Assembly: GCF_000283155.1 (NCBI RefSeq)
Contig: NW_004454156.1
Coordinates: 39,410,163 to 39,474,162 of the forward strand
DNA: 64,000 nucleotides
Source of the DNA: Ceratotherium simum simum
Lineage: Eukaryota > Chordata > Mammalia > Perissodactyla > Rhinocerotidae
Direction: 5' to 3'
The notes under the pieces are model-generated. The model searched no databases and was not told the DNA's origin. It was given only the letters and a program-made list of their open reading frames with translations. Positions 1-12,480 of the stretch are shown piece by piece (the first letter of the stretch is position 1; every line of letters begins with the position of its first letter). The position numbers were made by a program, and so were the translations under genes.

Positions 1-172
1 GTTTCCTTTGCTGTGCAGAAGCTTTTTAGTTTGATGTAGTCCCATTTGTTTATTTTTTCTATTGTTTCTCTTGCCCGGTCAGACATGGTGTTTGAAAAGA
101 TGTTGCTAAGACCGATGTCGAAGAGCGTACTGCCTAGGTTTTCTTCTAGAAGTTTCACAGTTTCAGGTCTTA
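1..172 (-). mobile_element. L1 LINE fragment, ORF2 3' part, antisense
   Basis: The first 170 bases read as the antisense of the late part of L1 ORF2: a TTTGCTGTGCAGAAGCT start, a CCCATTTGTTTATT phrase and a GCCTAGGTTTTCTTCTAG phrase, all typical of mammalian L1. The copy runs off the left edge of the window, so its length is unknown. It ends near 172, before ordinary AT-rich sequence. Confidence 0.8.
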
Positions 173-1199
173 CAGATCACTCTTTTTAAAAACAGTCAAT
201 ACCCTGTTAAAAAAACTTATCCCAATTAAAATGAGATTAGTTAATTAGAACTGTTTTAATTCTAATTGATAAGAATTCATAGTTACAAAATCTTATATGA
301 GATGATAAGGCACAAGATACCTAAGGTAATCTGTCTGAATATAATATAAAATTGGGCTAGTTTTATTTTTCCCAAATTAAATCCAAATCTCCTCAGAGCA
401 TTTAGTCTAAGATATCTGAATGAAAATTGGTTGGCTTTTTATTTTAATAATTTTCACCACATTTACCTACATATAATTTCAGAAATTTAAAGCCAATGAA
501 ATTATTTATACTCAAATGCATTTAGAGAAGGAAAATATGCAGCAAGGAAATTTTAATTTGTGTTCATTGTAAGCTAATGTACAGGGAAGATTTGATAAGA
601 GAATTATTGGGAGTAAAATACAATATTTTTTAAATATACAAACAGGACTGAATTTTTTTTTTTAGGTTTCCTTCTAATTAGATATTGTCACTATAGTAGA
701 CAAGTGAAGTTTAGAGTGTTTCCCTCTGCGGAGTAGGAGTGTGAAATGAATGTGCAATTTCAGAGGACTGTAATGTAATTAGAAAATCCTTGGTGAATCA
801 TTGACATCAGGAAGGACATTAAAAGCCCAGTCACGGTCCTTTTAAAAAATCAAATTCCATTAAATGGAAACCCTGAGAAAATCAGCGAACTCAGTCACAA
901 AGGTAAACTAAGGAGATTCAAGTGGTCAATACTTCACAGCTCCATGTGCTCAGCTATCTATGATTTGTTTTAGGAACAGTGGCTCTGGTGGCAGGAAATT
1001 GAAAGCAAGATACTCCTGCATGTATTGTAGCTTACTGCGTGTTATTTAACAAGTTACGGTAGTTGCACAACCGGAAGCCATCCTTGAGGATGGATTGCTA
1101 CTCCAGCAGTGCAGGTAGCTTACACTGCTCCTGAATATAAAGAATCTAACCATGTGAACACAAACTATTAAGCCAAGTCGGACTATCCCACTTCTTGGC
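173..1199. other. Unassigned AT-rich sequence
   Basis: No gene, RNA or repeat that I can name. The sequence is AT-rich with short homopolymers (T10 near 653-662) and stops in all frames. Probably old, decayed intergenic or intronic DNA. Confidence 0.5.
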
Positions 1200-1760
1200 T
1201 TATAATTCTTTAACTGTTTCCCACTTCACTCAAAATAAAAGCCCAAGTCCCACCAACGATCCATATCCAATGATCCTATCCAACAATCTATAAGGCCACA
1301 GTGGGGCTCCCATTGTCTCTCTGATCTCATCCTCTACTCTTCTTTCCCTTGCTCGTTCTGCTCCAGCCACACTGAATTTATTCCTAAACCCACCAGACAA
1401 GCTAATGCAGGACCTTTGCATGTGTTCTCCCTTTTGCCTGGAATGCTCTTTTCCCAGATAACCACATGGCTTGCTCCCTTGCCTCAGGTTTCTGCTCAAA
1501 TGTAACCTAATCAGCTTGGCCTTCCTTCATCACTTCGCTAGAAATTAAACAACCCATTACCTCTTTCCTCCTTTCTTGTTTCACTTTTTTTCACAGCACT
1601 TATGACTTCTAACATAGTATATATTTTACGTATTTAATTTGTTTATTGAATATCTTCCCCCATCAGAATTAAAGCCCTATCATGGCACAAATGCCTAGAA
1701 GAGAACCTAGAACAAAGTAAGTGCTCAATAAATATTTGTTGAATAAATAAATGAGAAAGC
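1200..1760 (+). mobile_element. L2 LINE, 3' end, sense
   Basis: The stretch follows the L2 3' region: CAGGACCTTTGCATGTGTTC, a CCTGGAATGCTCTT phrase, TCAAATGTAACC, GCCTTCCTTCATCAC, CAGCACTTATGAC, and then the hallmark end AGTGCTCAATAAATATTTGT at about 1720-1739 with a GAATAAATAAATGA tail. The 89-codon minus-strand frame here is only the reverse of the L2 and is not a gene. Confidence 0.8.
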
Positions 1761-2002
1761 GAAAGAATGAACAAAAGTGTTAATTTATCTTTTAATCACA
1801 CCTCTTAACATAGGAAAGGCAAGAGTGCTAGCTTTATAAAAATTTCAAGGATGACTCATACATGCGTCTTTCTTAAAAATGCTTATGGTCCAATAGAAGA
1901 AAGTAATCATCTTTGTAAGTAACATTAACATAGTGTAGAGAATGCTAAGTACTTGAAGGCTGATGAGGTCAACAAGACGGAAAAAATATATTGCATTCAG
2001 CT

Positions 2003-2018
2003 AAAGAAACCAGAGAAG
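2003..2018. repeat. Target-site duplication, left copy (ERE at 2019)
   Basis: AAAGAAACCAGAGAAG occurs directly before the SINE and again, identical over 16 bp, at 2267-2282 after its A-rich tail. This fixes both ends of the insertion and indicates L1-type retrotransposition. Confidence 0.9.
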
Positions 2019-2266
2019 GGGCCGGCCCATTGGCGCCAGCGGTTAAGTGTTGGCACACCACTGCGGTGGCCCGGGGTTCACCGGTTCAGATCCCCGGGGT
2101 GCACGGACGCACCGCTTGCCAAGCCATGCTGTGGCGGTGTCCCATATAAAGTGGAGGAAGATGGGCATGGATGTTAGCCCAGGGCTAGTCTTCCTCAGCA
2201 GAAAAAAGAAGAGGAGGATTGGTAGATGTTAGCACAGGGCTGATCTTCCTCACGAAAAAAAAATAA
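2019..2266 (+). mobile_element. ERE1-type SINE, sense, full length
   Basis: A tRNA-derived SINE of the equine repetitive element family. It has a GGGCCGGCCC head, a GCGGTTAAG box, an internal promoter B-box-like GGTTCAGATCC (2083-2093), CAAGCCATGCTGTGGCGG, CCCATATAAAGTGGAGGAAG, and two successive ...TTAGC-CAGGGCT-TCTTCCTC units, then an A-rich tail. A perfect 16-bp TSD flanks it. The frames of 74 and 61 codons here are SINE sequence, not genes. The perfect TSD and good match to the family pattern suggest a fairly recent insertion. Confidence 0.93.
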
Positions 2267-2282
2267 AAAGAAACCAGAGAAG
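2267..2282. repeat. Target-site duplication, right copy (ERE at 2019)
   Basis: Identical to 2003-2018; it lies just after the A-rich tail of the SINE. Confidence 0.9.
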
Positions 2283-2327
2283 CTTCATAGAAGAGATGGC
2301 ATTTGAGTTGGTTTCAAAAGGTAGAGG

Positions 2328-2571
2328 CGGGGGTGGCCTGTGGTGTAATGGTGGAGTTCAGTACGTTCCACCCTGGCAGTCCGGGTTTGCAGGTTCGGAT
2401 CCTGGGCGTGGACATAAACCACTCGTTACCCATGCTGTGGTGGCGACCCACATAAAAAGTAGAGGAAGATTGGCACAGATGTTAGCTCAGGGCTAATCTT
2501 CCTCGAGCAAATAAAGAGGAAGATTGGCAACAGATGTTAGCTTAGGGCAAATCTTCCTCAGGAAAAAAAAA
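2328..2571 (+). mobile_element. ERE-type SINE, older subfamily, sense
   Basis: GGGGGTGGCCTGTGGTGTAA head, CCGGGTTTGCAGGTTCGGAT B-box region, CCATGCTGTGGTGG, and two ...CAGATGTTAGCT...CTTCCTC units, then A12. Imperfect flanking repeats AAAAGGTAGAGG (2317-2328) and AAAAGACAGAGG (about 2571-2582) fit a decayed TSD, so the left end is uncertain by a base or two. It is more diverged than the ERE1 copy 60 bp upstream and is probably an older subfamily. Confidence 0.85.
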
Positions 2572-2582
2572 AAAGACAGAGG

Positions 2583-5195
2583 ATTTAGATATGTCCATAT
2601 GAATGGATGGGAAGAGTAGCCAAGAAGGGGAAGACGGTATAAACAAAGGCTCACATCTGTGTGGTCACACCACAAGATGCATCATTTTAATAATGTTTAT
2701 TGCTACTTGAATATAATTACTTTGATCCCTGCTTGGACCTTGAACTTTGTTCCCTATGCTTTGTCTTAATTACTTTTGAAGTTTCACATTCTTCTGGAAA
2801 GATTTTGACAATCAGTAAGAAGTGGAGTGTTTCCTGGGGTCTTCCCACCTCTTCTCTATCTTTCTTAGATCATCTTCTGCCTGATGGATCAAGGTGACAA
2901 GCTGTGTCCTTCACAGCTAGAAGCTCAAAATCTTATCTGCTGTTGCTGCAGTTCAAGGCAGGTGAAAGTAGTTACACCAGAGAAATAGCTTCGGTAGAGA
3001 ACTGTTGACCAGGAGAAATTAGATCCAAACTAAGAAATTTATGGCTAACTCTGCTTTGGATCATTCTTTTGGTGTTTTCAATTTTTATGTTTTTTAGGTC
3101 TCCTTTACTTTTCTCTCTAAAGGGTAAATGATTTATGTATTAAAAATAATTATTTATTAGTATTATTTATTATATTTTAATTACTTGTTAAATAATTTAT
3201 TTACTTAAAATGTTTCTTATTTTTTTTAAAACATTTATATTTTTGCCCCTTACCTTTTTTATTTCTTAGAGCTAAATCTGAATGCAACTTCTAAATTTTT
3301 CACTCTCCCTCATGGGTATTCATTTTTCTCTTTCTTGTATCTCATTTGATTATTTTTAAATCTTGTTAGCCTTAAGCCTTTTTTCTGGCTTTGAATCCTT
3401 TTTTAAACCCTTAATGTATTTAAATATCTTCCTATAAAACTCTGCGTTTTAGTTTTTCCCTTTAGCCCTTTTTCACACATGTAACTTGAAACCTTTCAAC
3501 CCTATACGTTTTTTCACTTCTATAATAATCTTAATTTTACTATTCTCTTCTCCTTTTATCTTTTAATGATCTTATGAAAAAAATTTTTTGATACAGGGTA
3601 ACAAGATGTTCAAATGTAAAGATGGAAACATTAGTAAAATCCAAAACTATGCATGAATGTGGCAAGAGGCTTTCTCAACTTTCCCTACCACACATCCCCA
3701 TCCCTATCTCTCACCTCTCTACCCATGGTGTTACCATCCCTCATCCAGCAGGGAGGAATAATGTTCCAAAAATTAACTTGGAAAAAATCAGGAGACCCGT
3801 GAGTTAATTCTCCCAAGTGTTATAAGCAACTCCCCCCAACCCACACACATACCCAGACAGTGCCATTAATTTTCTTGGGCTACATTGCATATGTACACCA
3901 TCCAATCCTATTCTTACATGAGAAAAGCATATATTTTATTTCACGGCCTCTGATACAGATAGCCACTGCATATTTACCAAACCATGTCAACATTATGCCA
4001 TAAGTTAGGAGGGGATACTGTGAGCAAGGTCATATCAGAGAAAAAACTTTTAGTTGTCTTACTCAGATGTCGGATCCAGTGGTGTTGCAGCTCCCAATAG
4101 ATATCCAAGGAAGGAGAGATTCTTCATCCAGATATCTTGCAAGAATTTTAAACTAGCCTGGTTTTGGTATGGTCTTCCTCTCTCTTTGTCCTCACCATTA
4201 GGATATAAGAAAATCCCTTTTAAATTAAAAAATAAATTAAATTTAGATCAGAAGTGTCCCTTTCTATTCAGTTCCTTTACCTTCACATGTGCTACTGTGT
4301 AACTCAGACCAGCCCAGATGTTATAATGCACAGAGAACTAACCAATTCAATGAGCCTCAAGGCTCGACTTCTAAGGCCATTTTGAGGTTCCTGGGATAGT
4401 ACAGGAAATTATTCTGGGGAGAGGATTCCTTAAAGGGGATGTGATAAAAACTTAGATGGTAGTCATTTTGATAATGTTTTTGATTTTATTTCATTTTGAC
4501 CTGCTGGATCTCCTATTCAGTCTCTTCCCAATTGGGAGGCTTGAGTGGAGTTTTCTCAAATTATTGTACATGATATCTCCCTTTTCAGTTTTCTGGCTGA
4601 GAATTTGATCTACTAGCCACCATCACTCACTGTTCTTTCCTTGTTCCACTTTTAGTTTCTTTACTGGTCTCACTCCAGCACAGACAAACGGGCCCAGAAG
4701 GACTTTGCTTACATGTAAGACCTGGATAGAAATGCCCTAACTTGGTTCAGTACCGTGCAGGCCATGATATGGGAACCACCTCTTTTGCCAGTTGAAAAGC
4801 CATTCAGTGGGACCTAAATGACAGCTTTAGAGATTTGATAGAGTGGAAAGGTTTGGACCCACAATGACATAGACTCCTCTCCTGGAACACGGCAGAATGC
4901 ATACTTAAAAGTAAGACCCCTTATCTTCTGGTATACCTGATGGGCTTTTTAAAATTTTTTTTTAACTATTGTAAGTCTATTAGGAAACTCACTTTGAATA
5001 GCTTTAGGACAATTGAGAGAAATTTCACATAGCTCCCTAGGCCTCTAAACTTTAAGATCAAATGTTTGGAAGGAGAATCAGGAATTTACAAAGACCAGAT
5101 CCTAACTCTTCTACAGATAGAATAAGGCATATTTTTCCCAAAATATCTGTGATATGAGAGTTCACAGATCAATTCAAAAGGTAGCTTTTAAGAAA
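2583..5195. other. Unassigned sequence, no gene seen
   Basis: About 2.6 kb with short T-rich runs (3060-3600) and no repeat family I can name. Open frames of 60-82 codons (for example 4054-4302) have no recognisable domain and no splice context that I trust. Confidence 0.5.
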
Positions 5196-5268
5196 GAGAG
5201 ATAGAAGAAGGAAGGAAGGAAGGCAGGGATGGAGGGAGGGAGGGACGGAGGGAGGGAGGGAGGAATGA
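5196..5268 (+). repeat. Purine microsatellite, GGAA/GGGA
   Basis: A run of GAAGGAAGGAAGG followed by GGAGGGAGGGA units with a single interrupting GGGACGG. This is a tetranucleotide simple repeat on the purine strand and is likely length-variable. Confidence 0.9.
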
Positions 5269-6859
5269 AGAGTAACCCAAAATTTTCAGACTGTATTTTA
5301 ATATGGAAGATTTTTAGTTTCCTCTTTAAATTTTTTCCTCACTTTAATTTTCTCCATTATAGTTTCCAAAAGAAGCATATGAAATAATCAGGTAGTAATA
5401 TGGTACTCAATGCACACTCTTCCTTTGTTTTTATTTTGTTATTTTTGTATCTGTTTTGTCCCTCCCCCATTTTTATTACACTCATTTTCTCCCTTCTCTG
5501 CCCTCATTTCCTTCCAATCCCTATTCCCCTTTTTCAGAAAGCATGCATTTTCATCCTTGCTTGTGACAAAAATAAAATGAGCATCTCTCACTGACTGATA
5601 TTGTTAAAAAACAAAACAGTTTGTAACGTTCGTTCCCCTACATTTTGCACCTCAAAATTCAATCCTTAGTACGTGGAGGAGGGGAAGTGGTTTGGCCACA
5701 GTGTCACTGATGGATGGGGTATCAGTGTCCGGCTTTAGCAAGATTCACTAGCCCCTGGCTTTTCTCCGCCTTGAATGCTCGGCAGTCTGTCTCACAGGAA
5801 CTGAGCCCTGCTGTGAACACTCAGTCAGTTCCATTCCCCAGGTCTCTCCGAAGATCACTCTGAAGCCCCAGATGGGCCTGTGCCAGGTGGGAGGTTATTT
5901 CATAAAAATCAGCCAAGATTTCTTTTATTTCCTTTCATCACTTGACTCCTGGTTAAGCCTCTGGTGGGAAATTCTCGAGGTTACCATCCAGTAGCCATAG
6001 CTCAAGGAAGACGATCGCGCTCTGTAATTGGAAGCTTCGTCTCAGCTTTAGACTGAAAATTTAACACAGAGAGTGCCTCAAAGTCAGAAGCAGAAAATTG
6101 GGATATGGCGAATCTTTGTCATCTACATACTCTCTCCCAACATATGGCGGTATCAGCAGATGCCAACTGCAGCCACTCTTAATTAAAAAATTAGATGGTA
6201 GGTATACAGAATTATGAAGGTTTTTCTCTAAGCTCTTTTACATTATTCAACCTGTCCATATGTCCACCAAAGAAAAAAATTGCAATAAAAAAAAGGGCAG
6301 AAAGCCCAGAGTTTGGTGAGTTCTGTTTAACTTGATTTAATATCATACTGAAACTCTATATGAACAGATCTATACAAAGTTTGCAACCTGACAAGAAATA
6401 GTGATTTCATCTTACTACATTAAATATATACAAATTTAGAAAACATACATTTTCAATCTGTGGTAATTTGCATATTACTGGGATTCTTTCATTGTCTATT
6501 GAAACAAATTGGATTCATAAAGAAAACATATCATATAATGAAAATGTGTAACCAATTTACAGAGCAAACCACTTTCAATCATTTTTAGATATACTTTCAA
6601 ACAATTGATATGTTAACTATAAGTCTTCTAAAATATCTTAATCAAAGTGAAACCTCTAAGCAGCAAGCATTTTCTCAGTGTAGTTTACGTGGATTGTACT
6701 AGAAAATTAACACAGAGTATTTCTAATAAGGTACTCCTCAACTGAATTGAACAAAATTCACTGATTTATTCTCTTCTTCCTCCCAATTAGGCTTCACAAT
6801 TTTACTTAAAATTCACGGGGCTTAGTGACTCTGTTGCTTGATGTCTTCCAAAAGTTTGG
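5269..6859. other. Unassigned sequence, no gene seen
   Basis: Mixed composition. 5590-6060 is somewhat richer in GC and CpG (GTAACGTTCGTTCC, AGACGATCGCGCTC) than its surroundings, and 6180-6760 is very AT-rich. No repeat or exon could be named. Confidence 0.45.
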
Positions 6860-7820
6860 AAAATTATTATCACTGCAAATATTTCTTCTGCCTTATGTCT
6901 TCTTTCCTCTTTTCTGGGATTCCAAGCAAATATATGTTAAACCTTCTCACTATATCCTCTGGGTCTCGTACCCTCTATTTCGTACTTTCCATATTTTGTT
7001 TCTTTAGCTTCATTCTGGATGGTTTCTTTTGATTTATTTTCTGATTCATGAATTCTCCCTTTCTCTGTGTCTAATCTATCTTTAAACCCATCCCTTGAGT
7101 TCTTAATTTTGGTTATTGTATTTTTCAGTTTTAGAATTTCTAGTCAATTCTTTTCTTTAAAATTACAGTGTCATGTTACATAGTTTCCAAATCCTTGGTA
7201 ACATTTTTAAATTCAGCTTTTACTTCCATAAGCATAGTGAACATATTATTTTACCCAATCTGAGCATATTTCCATTATTCCAATGGGTCTTTGTTATCTG
7301 TTGTTTATAGTGGTTCTCTTTCATATTGCCTCTTCTCTGTATCCCTTGTTATCTTTGAGTGCTAGACATACCATTTGAAAAATTCACTAGAAATAATTTG
7401 AGGTCTAAGATGATGTTAATATTTTCCATAGAGAATTTTCATTTGCTTTCACGGGTGCCTGGAAGTACTAGCTTTCCAGGATCACCTTAATCCAATTTTT
7501 GTGGGCCACCTAAATGACCTGATACTGGGCAGCAATCTATTTCAAGACTGTTTTACTTCTGGCTTAACCTTCCTCCTTGATTTGGTTCTCAAATTTAGGT
7601 CAGGGAAGTTCCTCCAGGGAACATGACTTTGGCAAGCCCTGGACTCCAACTTTTGTCCCTGAAGTCCTGAAACTCTGTCAAAGACCTGCTCAGGTCCTCC
7701 TCTGGATTAGCAATGCTTCTGGGCCAAAGTAGTTCCAAATTCCAGGCTCATCTCTCTGAATTCTTTCTTCTCTTACATCTTGGTCCAGTTATTCCTCACA
7801 ATTTGTTAACTATTTGATGC
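6860..7820 (-). mobile_element. Probable old L1 LINE remnant, antisense
   Basis: T-rich text with phrases such as TTTTTCAGTTTTAGAATTTC, CAATGGGTCTTTGTTATCTG and GAGTGCTAGACATACCATTT resembles the antisense of an ancient (L1M-type) element. Frames of 60-64 codons here are leucine/phenylalanine-rich translations of this non-coding strand. Family level is fairly likely; subfamily and ends are not resolved. Confidence 0.5.
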
Positions 7821-9784
7821 TTAGAAAGTTATATTTTTTAGTTCATCTATATTTTTAAATTATAATCAGCAAGAGGTTTGGCTCAAATTACTCAGTCTGA
7901 CATCACCACAAACAGAAGCGGTTTTCTAATTACTCTTAAGTAGGCAGTTTTTAGAACATACCAAATGACTGTACTGATACACACATACAACGATGTTATT
8001 ATTTTCACTAGGAATGAAGGGAGGTAGATCCAAATGGAAATTTCCCCCTCAATCCCAAATCTGTCCTATCTATCCTGACAGGTAAATGACCTAATAGCTC
8101 TGTGCAATGATTTCCCTATATTCTGAAAAGGATTTATAGAATATTCTATCTTCAAGAGAGCAAATGAATAAAATTAGTAAAATTTCCAGTTTGTGCATTA
8201 GGAACAGAATTTGGACCACATAGAGAAATATGATTACATTCTAAGTGGGAGAAATATCTTATACATGAAATAAAATAAAATTATAAAACATTTCTCCTCT
8301 TCTTTGGAGTGAAATTCTCTGGCACTCTCTCCTCTTTTCTCAATTTCAGGTGAGGAGCTTGTCTCGTATCTCATGGAGGACACGGATGAAATCAGATGTG
8401 AAGGCCTCCATGTCTTTTCTATCACATATCTCATCCTCTTGTATCTATATCCACACTTCCCACCTTGTCATTTGCTGTTAAAAATGAATGAAGTGTCTCT
8501 GGTCCTATCAAAAATCAACATATCCATTTGTGGTCTAGATTTCTCTCTCTCCACCCTAACAAGATCTTCTCTCCTAGAATTATCCCTCTTTCTTTAGGCA
8601 TTGGTTTCTTTCTCTCCACTAGATCATTTTCACCAACACATTAAAATGTGTAATAGGGGTAATATGTTAAATATAATTAATGAACTTTTGGATTTTACAT
8701 TTGTTAGCACATAACTTTCTTCTTAGTTGAAGAATCCTTCAGCCTGGAGGATAAAATGAGCAGTTAAAATCCTTTACTTTCCATTTTTGCACACTCAGAG
8801 GGAGCACAGAGAATTAAAATTTAAATAAAGGACATCGTAACAGAAAGAGAGGGGATGTGTACTAAAGCTTCCCTCTTTTGGCCCCAGAGATAGGGAGGGT
8901 GCCAGATGTGAGTGAATATTTCTCTCTCTGGCTTTGGTGGGGTGTAGACTACATTTGCACTGGATAAGTGAGGGTATCACCAATAGCACTGGGTACTTTG
9001 CCCTTATGACTCAGGAAAGAGACTAATTCTCTGACTGACTGTCTCTCTGAACCAAATCAAGGCCTAATTTTACCAACTTGAGGGTACAGTGTGGTCAGGC
9101 CAAGGGTGACCTTGATGTCTAATTATCTGACTTTGTCCTCAATGCATGGGTGAATGGTTGCTATGTTGATTCCATGTGGCTTGCCTTGTCTGGTAAAATG
9201 ACTTTGTAGTGTTGGCTGGTCTCCAGTACTGGACCAAAGGGCAGGATACAAAACATGACAAGGACTCAGGAAGAGAGTGGATGCTGAGAGAGCCAGGGAG
9301 AATCTTTGGGCTTTGAAGAAGACAGGGAACCTGCAAGAGTGACCAGACTATGAGTTAGAGCAGCCATGGACTTCAGTATTGAATACCTGGAATAAAACAC
9401 ATCAACCAGGAGAGAAGAGGGGACCTCACGGGATCTGAGTCTTTCTCTTCAGCACAGTGGTGCAAAAGCAACACCCCCATCCCACATACAGAAGAGAGAC
9501 GCCATATTAGAGAGAAGCTGGAGGAGGCAGCTTGAAAACTTGATCACTTTTTCCATAGAAATCTTTTTTAGGATAATTTAAATCATTAGATTGGATTAAA
9601 CTTTAGCCTGGAAAGAACACCTAGTTAACTTTTTTCTCCTTTAGCCAGCAGGTGGCAGCTAATGAGAAGGCAAAAGTAGTAAAAGACAAAAGAAAATTAC
9701 ACATTTTCTACAAATCAAAATTAAAGTGAGTTACATTGTATGATTCTATCGTTTATCGGTTTACCTATCTTTTAAAAAAATGAA
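7821..9784. other. Unassigned sequence, no gene seen
   Basis: No gene or RNA recognised. Open frames of 64-74 codons (8234-8434, 8373-8597, 8795-8989, 9139-9336) overlap each other on opposite strands and show no domain. 8370-8640 has a pyrimidine-rich, LINE-like texture but could not be assigned. Confidence 0.45.
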
Positions 9785-10615
9785 CTCCCTTAACCTCAAT
9801 TATCTCACCAGTATAACCCCCATTTCTTTCATCTCCAAATTTGTTGAACTAATTTTCTTCCTGCTGACACCATTTTCCTCTGCTTCCATTCTCTCTTCAC
9901 CTCCACTCTGATTGCTCATCCCTCCCCATCACATTACTAACATCCTTCTTGTCAAGATCACCAATGAGCTGCAAGTTGCCAAGACCAATGGGCATTCCTC
10001 TGCCCTCACTTTACCAATCTCTCAGCACCATTTGTCACAGCTGACTATTTCCTCTCTCTGAAATACATTCTTATTCTGGATTTTAGTATTCACTGACCTC
10101 TTCTACCTCATTGGATGCTACTTTTCAATCCCTTTTGCTCAGTATTTAACCCACTCGTAATTTCCACACTCTTCCCCTGTGAGTTTCCCTAAGTCCACGG
10201 CATCTGTAACATACCGTCTATACAGTGACAACGCCTATCTCTTCCTAGGACTTCCAGTGACATAGATCCAACAGCCAACCTGACATCTTCACTTGAACAT
10301 TTATTAAGTATTTTGAAACTCTTGACACCTACTCTTCAAAATCCTTTCCTTCTATCATCTTAGGAAACAATACTGCAATTTGAACAATTGTTTAAAAACC
10401 TAGAATAGACATTATGCTTGACTCTGCTTTTATCCTCAGATCCCACATCCAACCCATCAGAAAATTCCTTGGCTCTGCTTGTCCAAATCCATACACTTAT
10501 TACCATCTCCAAGACTGCCACCCCTTTCCAGTCACCATTAGTTCTCACCCAGACTAACCCATTAAGCACCAAACTAGTCTTTCTTTGTGTCCCCTTTGTC
10601 CCATATACATGAAAA
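9785..10615 (+). mobile_element. L2 LINE, ORF region, sense, decayed
   Basis: Several phrases match the L2 coding region in order: AAGATCACCAATGAGCTGCA, CAGCACCATTTGTCACAGCT (the decayed 'gacactgttgac' block), TCCTCTCTCTGAAATACATTC, and near the end CCCACATCCAACCCATCAG and ACCATCTCCAAGACTGCCAC. The 91-codon minus-strand frame at 10360-10635 and the plus-strand frame at 10418-10612 are within this repeat. No intact reverse transcriptase frame remains. Confidence 0.7.
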
Positions 10616-11269
10616 CCATAGTAAATTTGTGACATTTCCTTTTTTTAATTATTTATTTATAGGAAGTAATATGCTACAGGAATGATTGCTTGGTATTGAA
10701 TAAATAAAACATCTATTATAGAAGGCAGTTTGATTATCTTGCTCTCATGGAAGAGGCCTGCTGTGGAAGACCATATGAAGTTTAACTAGTATGTAAGGTT
10801 TGCATTTCCCAAAAAGCAAATTTGTATGTATAAAATCAAGCTCACACATGGATTATTTCTTCGATTACAAGAAAACTGAGAATAGTTTTAAGCAAAAGAT
10901 ATTCTCTAGAAGAGATACTCAGATTGAGAGGGAGACACATAGCAGAATGAGAAAAACGATAATGATAAAGGATGCCATTATCACAGTGAATGTTCAACAA
11001 CTATTGGTTGTTTATGATGAAAAGTCTTTCCAATGGGATCAATGCAATGCCTGGTACTGGCACTTTTTCTCATTTTTCCAAAGTTGACAGAAATAAAGGA
11101 GACATCCAAAGAGAAGTTTGCATGGATTCCGTTGAGCTGAAGAGGGTAGATGGACATCTCTTTAGAAAAATGAAAACAGCCCTGGTCGTCCATCTCACAA
11201 ATGTGTATCATTAATCCAATGGAGACAGTGAGAAAGAGCATGAATCAAACCAAATCTGAGGCAAAGTAG
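10616..11269. other. Unassigned sequence, no gene seen
   Basis: Open frames of 74-95 codons overlap on both strands (10800-11241). None shows a known domain. No repeat could be named. Confidence 0.45.
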
Positions 11270-11440
11270 AAACGGTGCTGGGCTGGGAGTTACAGAATCT
11301 GAGTACGAGAGACAAATCTCTTATTAAAGGGCAGTGTGACCTTGAGCAAATCTTTGAGCCTCTGGCTGCTTATAAAGTAACTGGACTAGATCAATTTCAA
11401 GGTCTTTCTAGTTTATATCTTCCGGAATTTATGATTCTAA
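11270..11440 (+). mobile_element. MIR-family SINE, sense
   Basis: Order of phrases as in MIR: GTGCTGGGCTGGGAGTTACA, GCAGTGTGACCTTGAGCAAA, TGAGCCTCTGGCTGC, GGACTAGATCAATTTCAAGG, TTTATGATTCTA. Decayed, no TSD visible, as expected for this old family. Confidence 0.7.
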
Positions 11441-12231
11441 TATCATTACTGGAAAGCCAACAGCTGTTGTACTGATTGTGGTGGATTAGTAGAATTGTCT
11501 TCACATACAAAGAAGGCACAATATCTTTATATATGTGGGGAAGTTATCTGATGGAGTTTGTCCCCTCACAGACTATTTTGAATCAATGACTGATTATACA
11601 TCTAAAGTTCCCATTTAGTTACATGAATGTATATTTTTGGAACTTACTAGGGGTCCTTTGCTTAAGGACAAAGAGAAGTCAATTCTTCATTGTAGAACAG
11701 TCTGAAATAAAATGTTGGAAAAGTTATTACAAGCCATATAATGTCTTAGGTGTGTGTGTTATATATGAAATCTCAGAGTATAGAATTGTTGAATTATATT
11801 TTTTTTAAAAGTGTGTATCAGAATAAATGAAGATTGGCAATTTTAAAAGTACATGAGGTTACATGATAGATTACATTTGCTATGGTTTCAAATAAGATTT
11901 TTAAAAATTGAAGAGATTCACTATATTCAGAAAAGGAAAAAGTAATAACTTGGGCAATGCATTTGGCCCACAATTTGGATAACAGTTTAAATCAAGGCTT
12001 ACAGCTCTGCAGGAAGGTGGAGCTCCCTGAACAACTGAAACGTAGGCTCTGGGAGAGTATGTTTTTCCTGTAACACTTTGGACAAGAGTCCCACAAGCTA
12101 AAGAAGTATCCTAGTTAAAGAAACAGTGCAGTGGAAGGCACATCACAGCAAAAAATGGAGTCATCTAGAAGAAGAAAGCACCCTCATTAAAGTCAGGCCC
12201 TTGGATAACATGGTAAATAACAAAAGTTAAG
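11441..12231. other. Unassigned sequence, no gene seen
   Basis: AT-rich, no named repeat. Frame 11623-11808 (61 codons) has no recognisable domain. Confidence 0.45.
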
Positions 12232-12480
12232 ATAGTCATCATTGACTTAGTGCCTCCTTTTTCCAGGTCCTGTACTAGGTGCTTTATATTTCCCACATCA
12301 TTTCATCTTCACAGCAAATCTAGGAGTTATATAATATTATCCCCATTTTGCAGTTGAGGAAACTGAAGCTTAGAAAGATGAGGTAATTTTCAATGGTGAC
12401 AAAGGTGGTATGAAGCAGAACAAAGAGTAAAACTCAGGTCCATCCACATCAACAGCTAATGCTGTTTCAGGTATTTTAAG
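12232..12480 (-). mobile_element. MIR SINE, antisense
   Basis: Antisense MIR order: TGTACTAGGTGCTTTATATT, CATTTCATCTTCACAGCAAA, TTATCCCCATTTTGCAGTTG, AGGAAACTGAAGCTTAGAAA, then CTCAGGTCCATCCACAT. Ends approximate. Confidence 0.82.

Noticed and set aside
2047..2232. tRNA gene suggested by GCGGTTAAG and GGTTCAGATCC boxes
   Set aside because: The boxes belong to a tRNA-derived SINE; the cloverleaf is not intact and a long non-tRNA body follows. The same holds for every other ERE.
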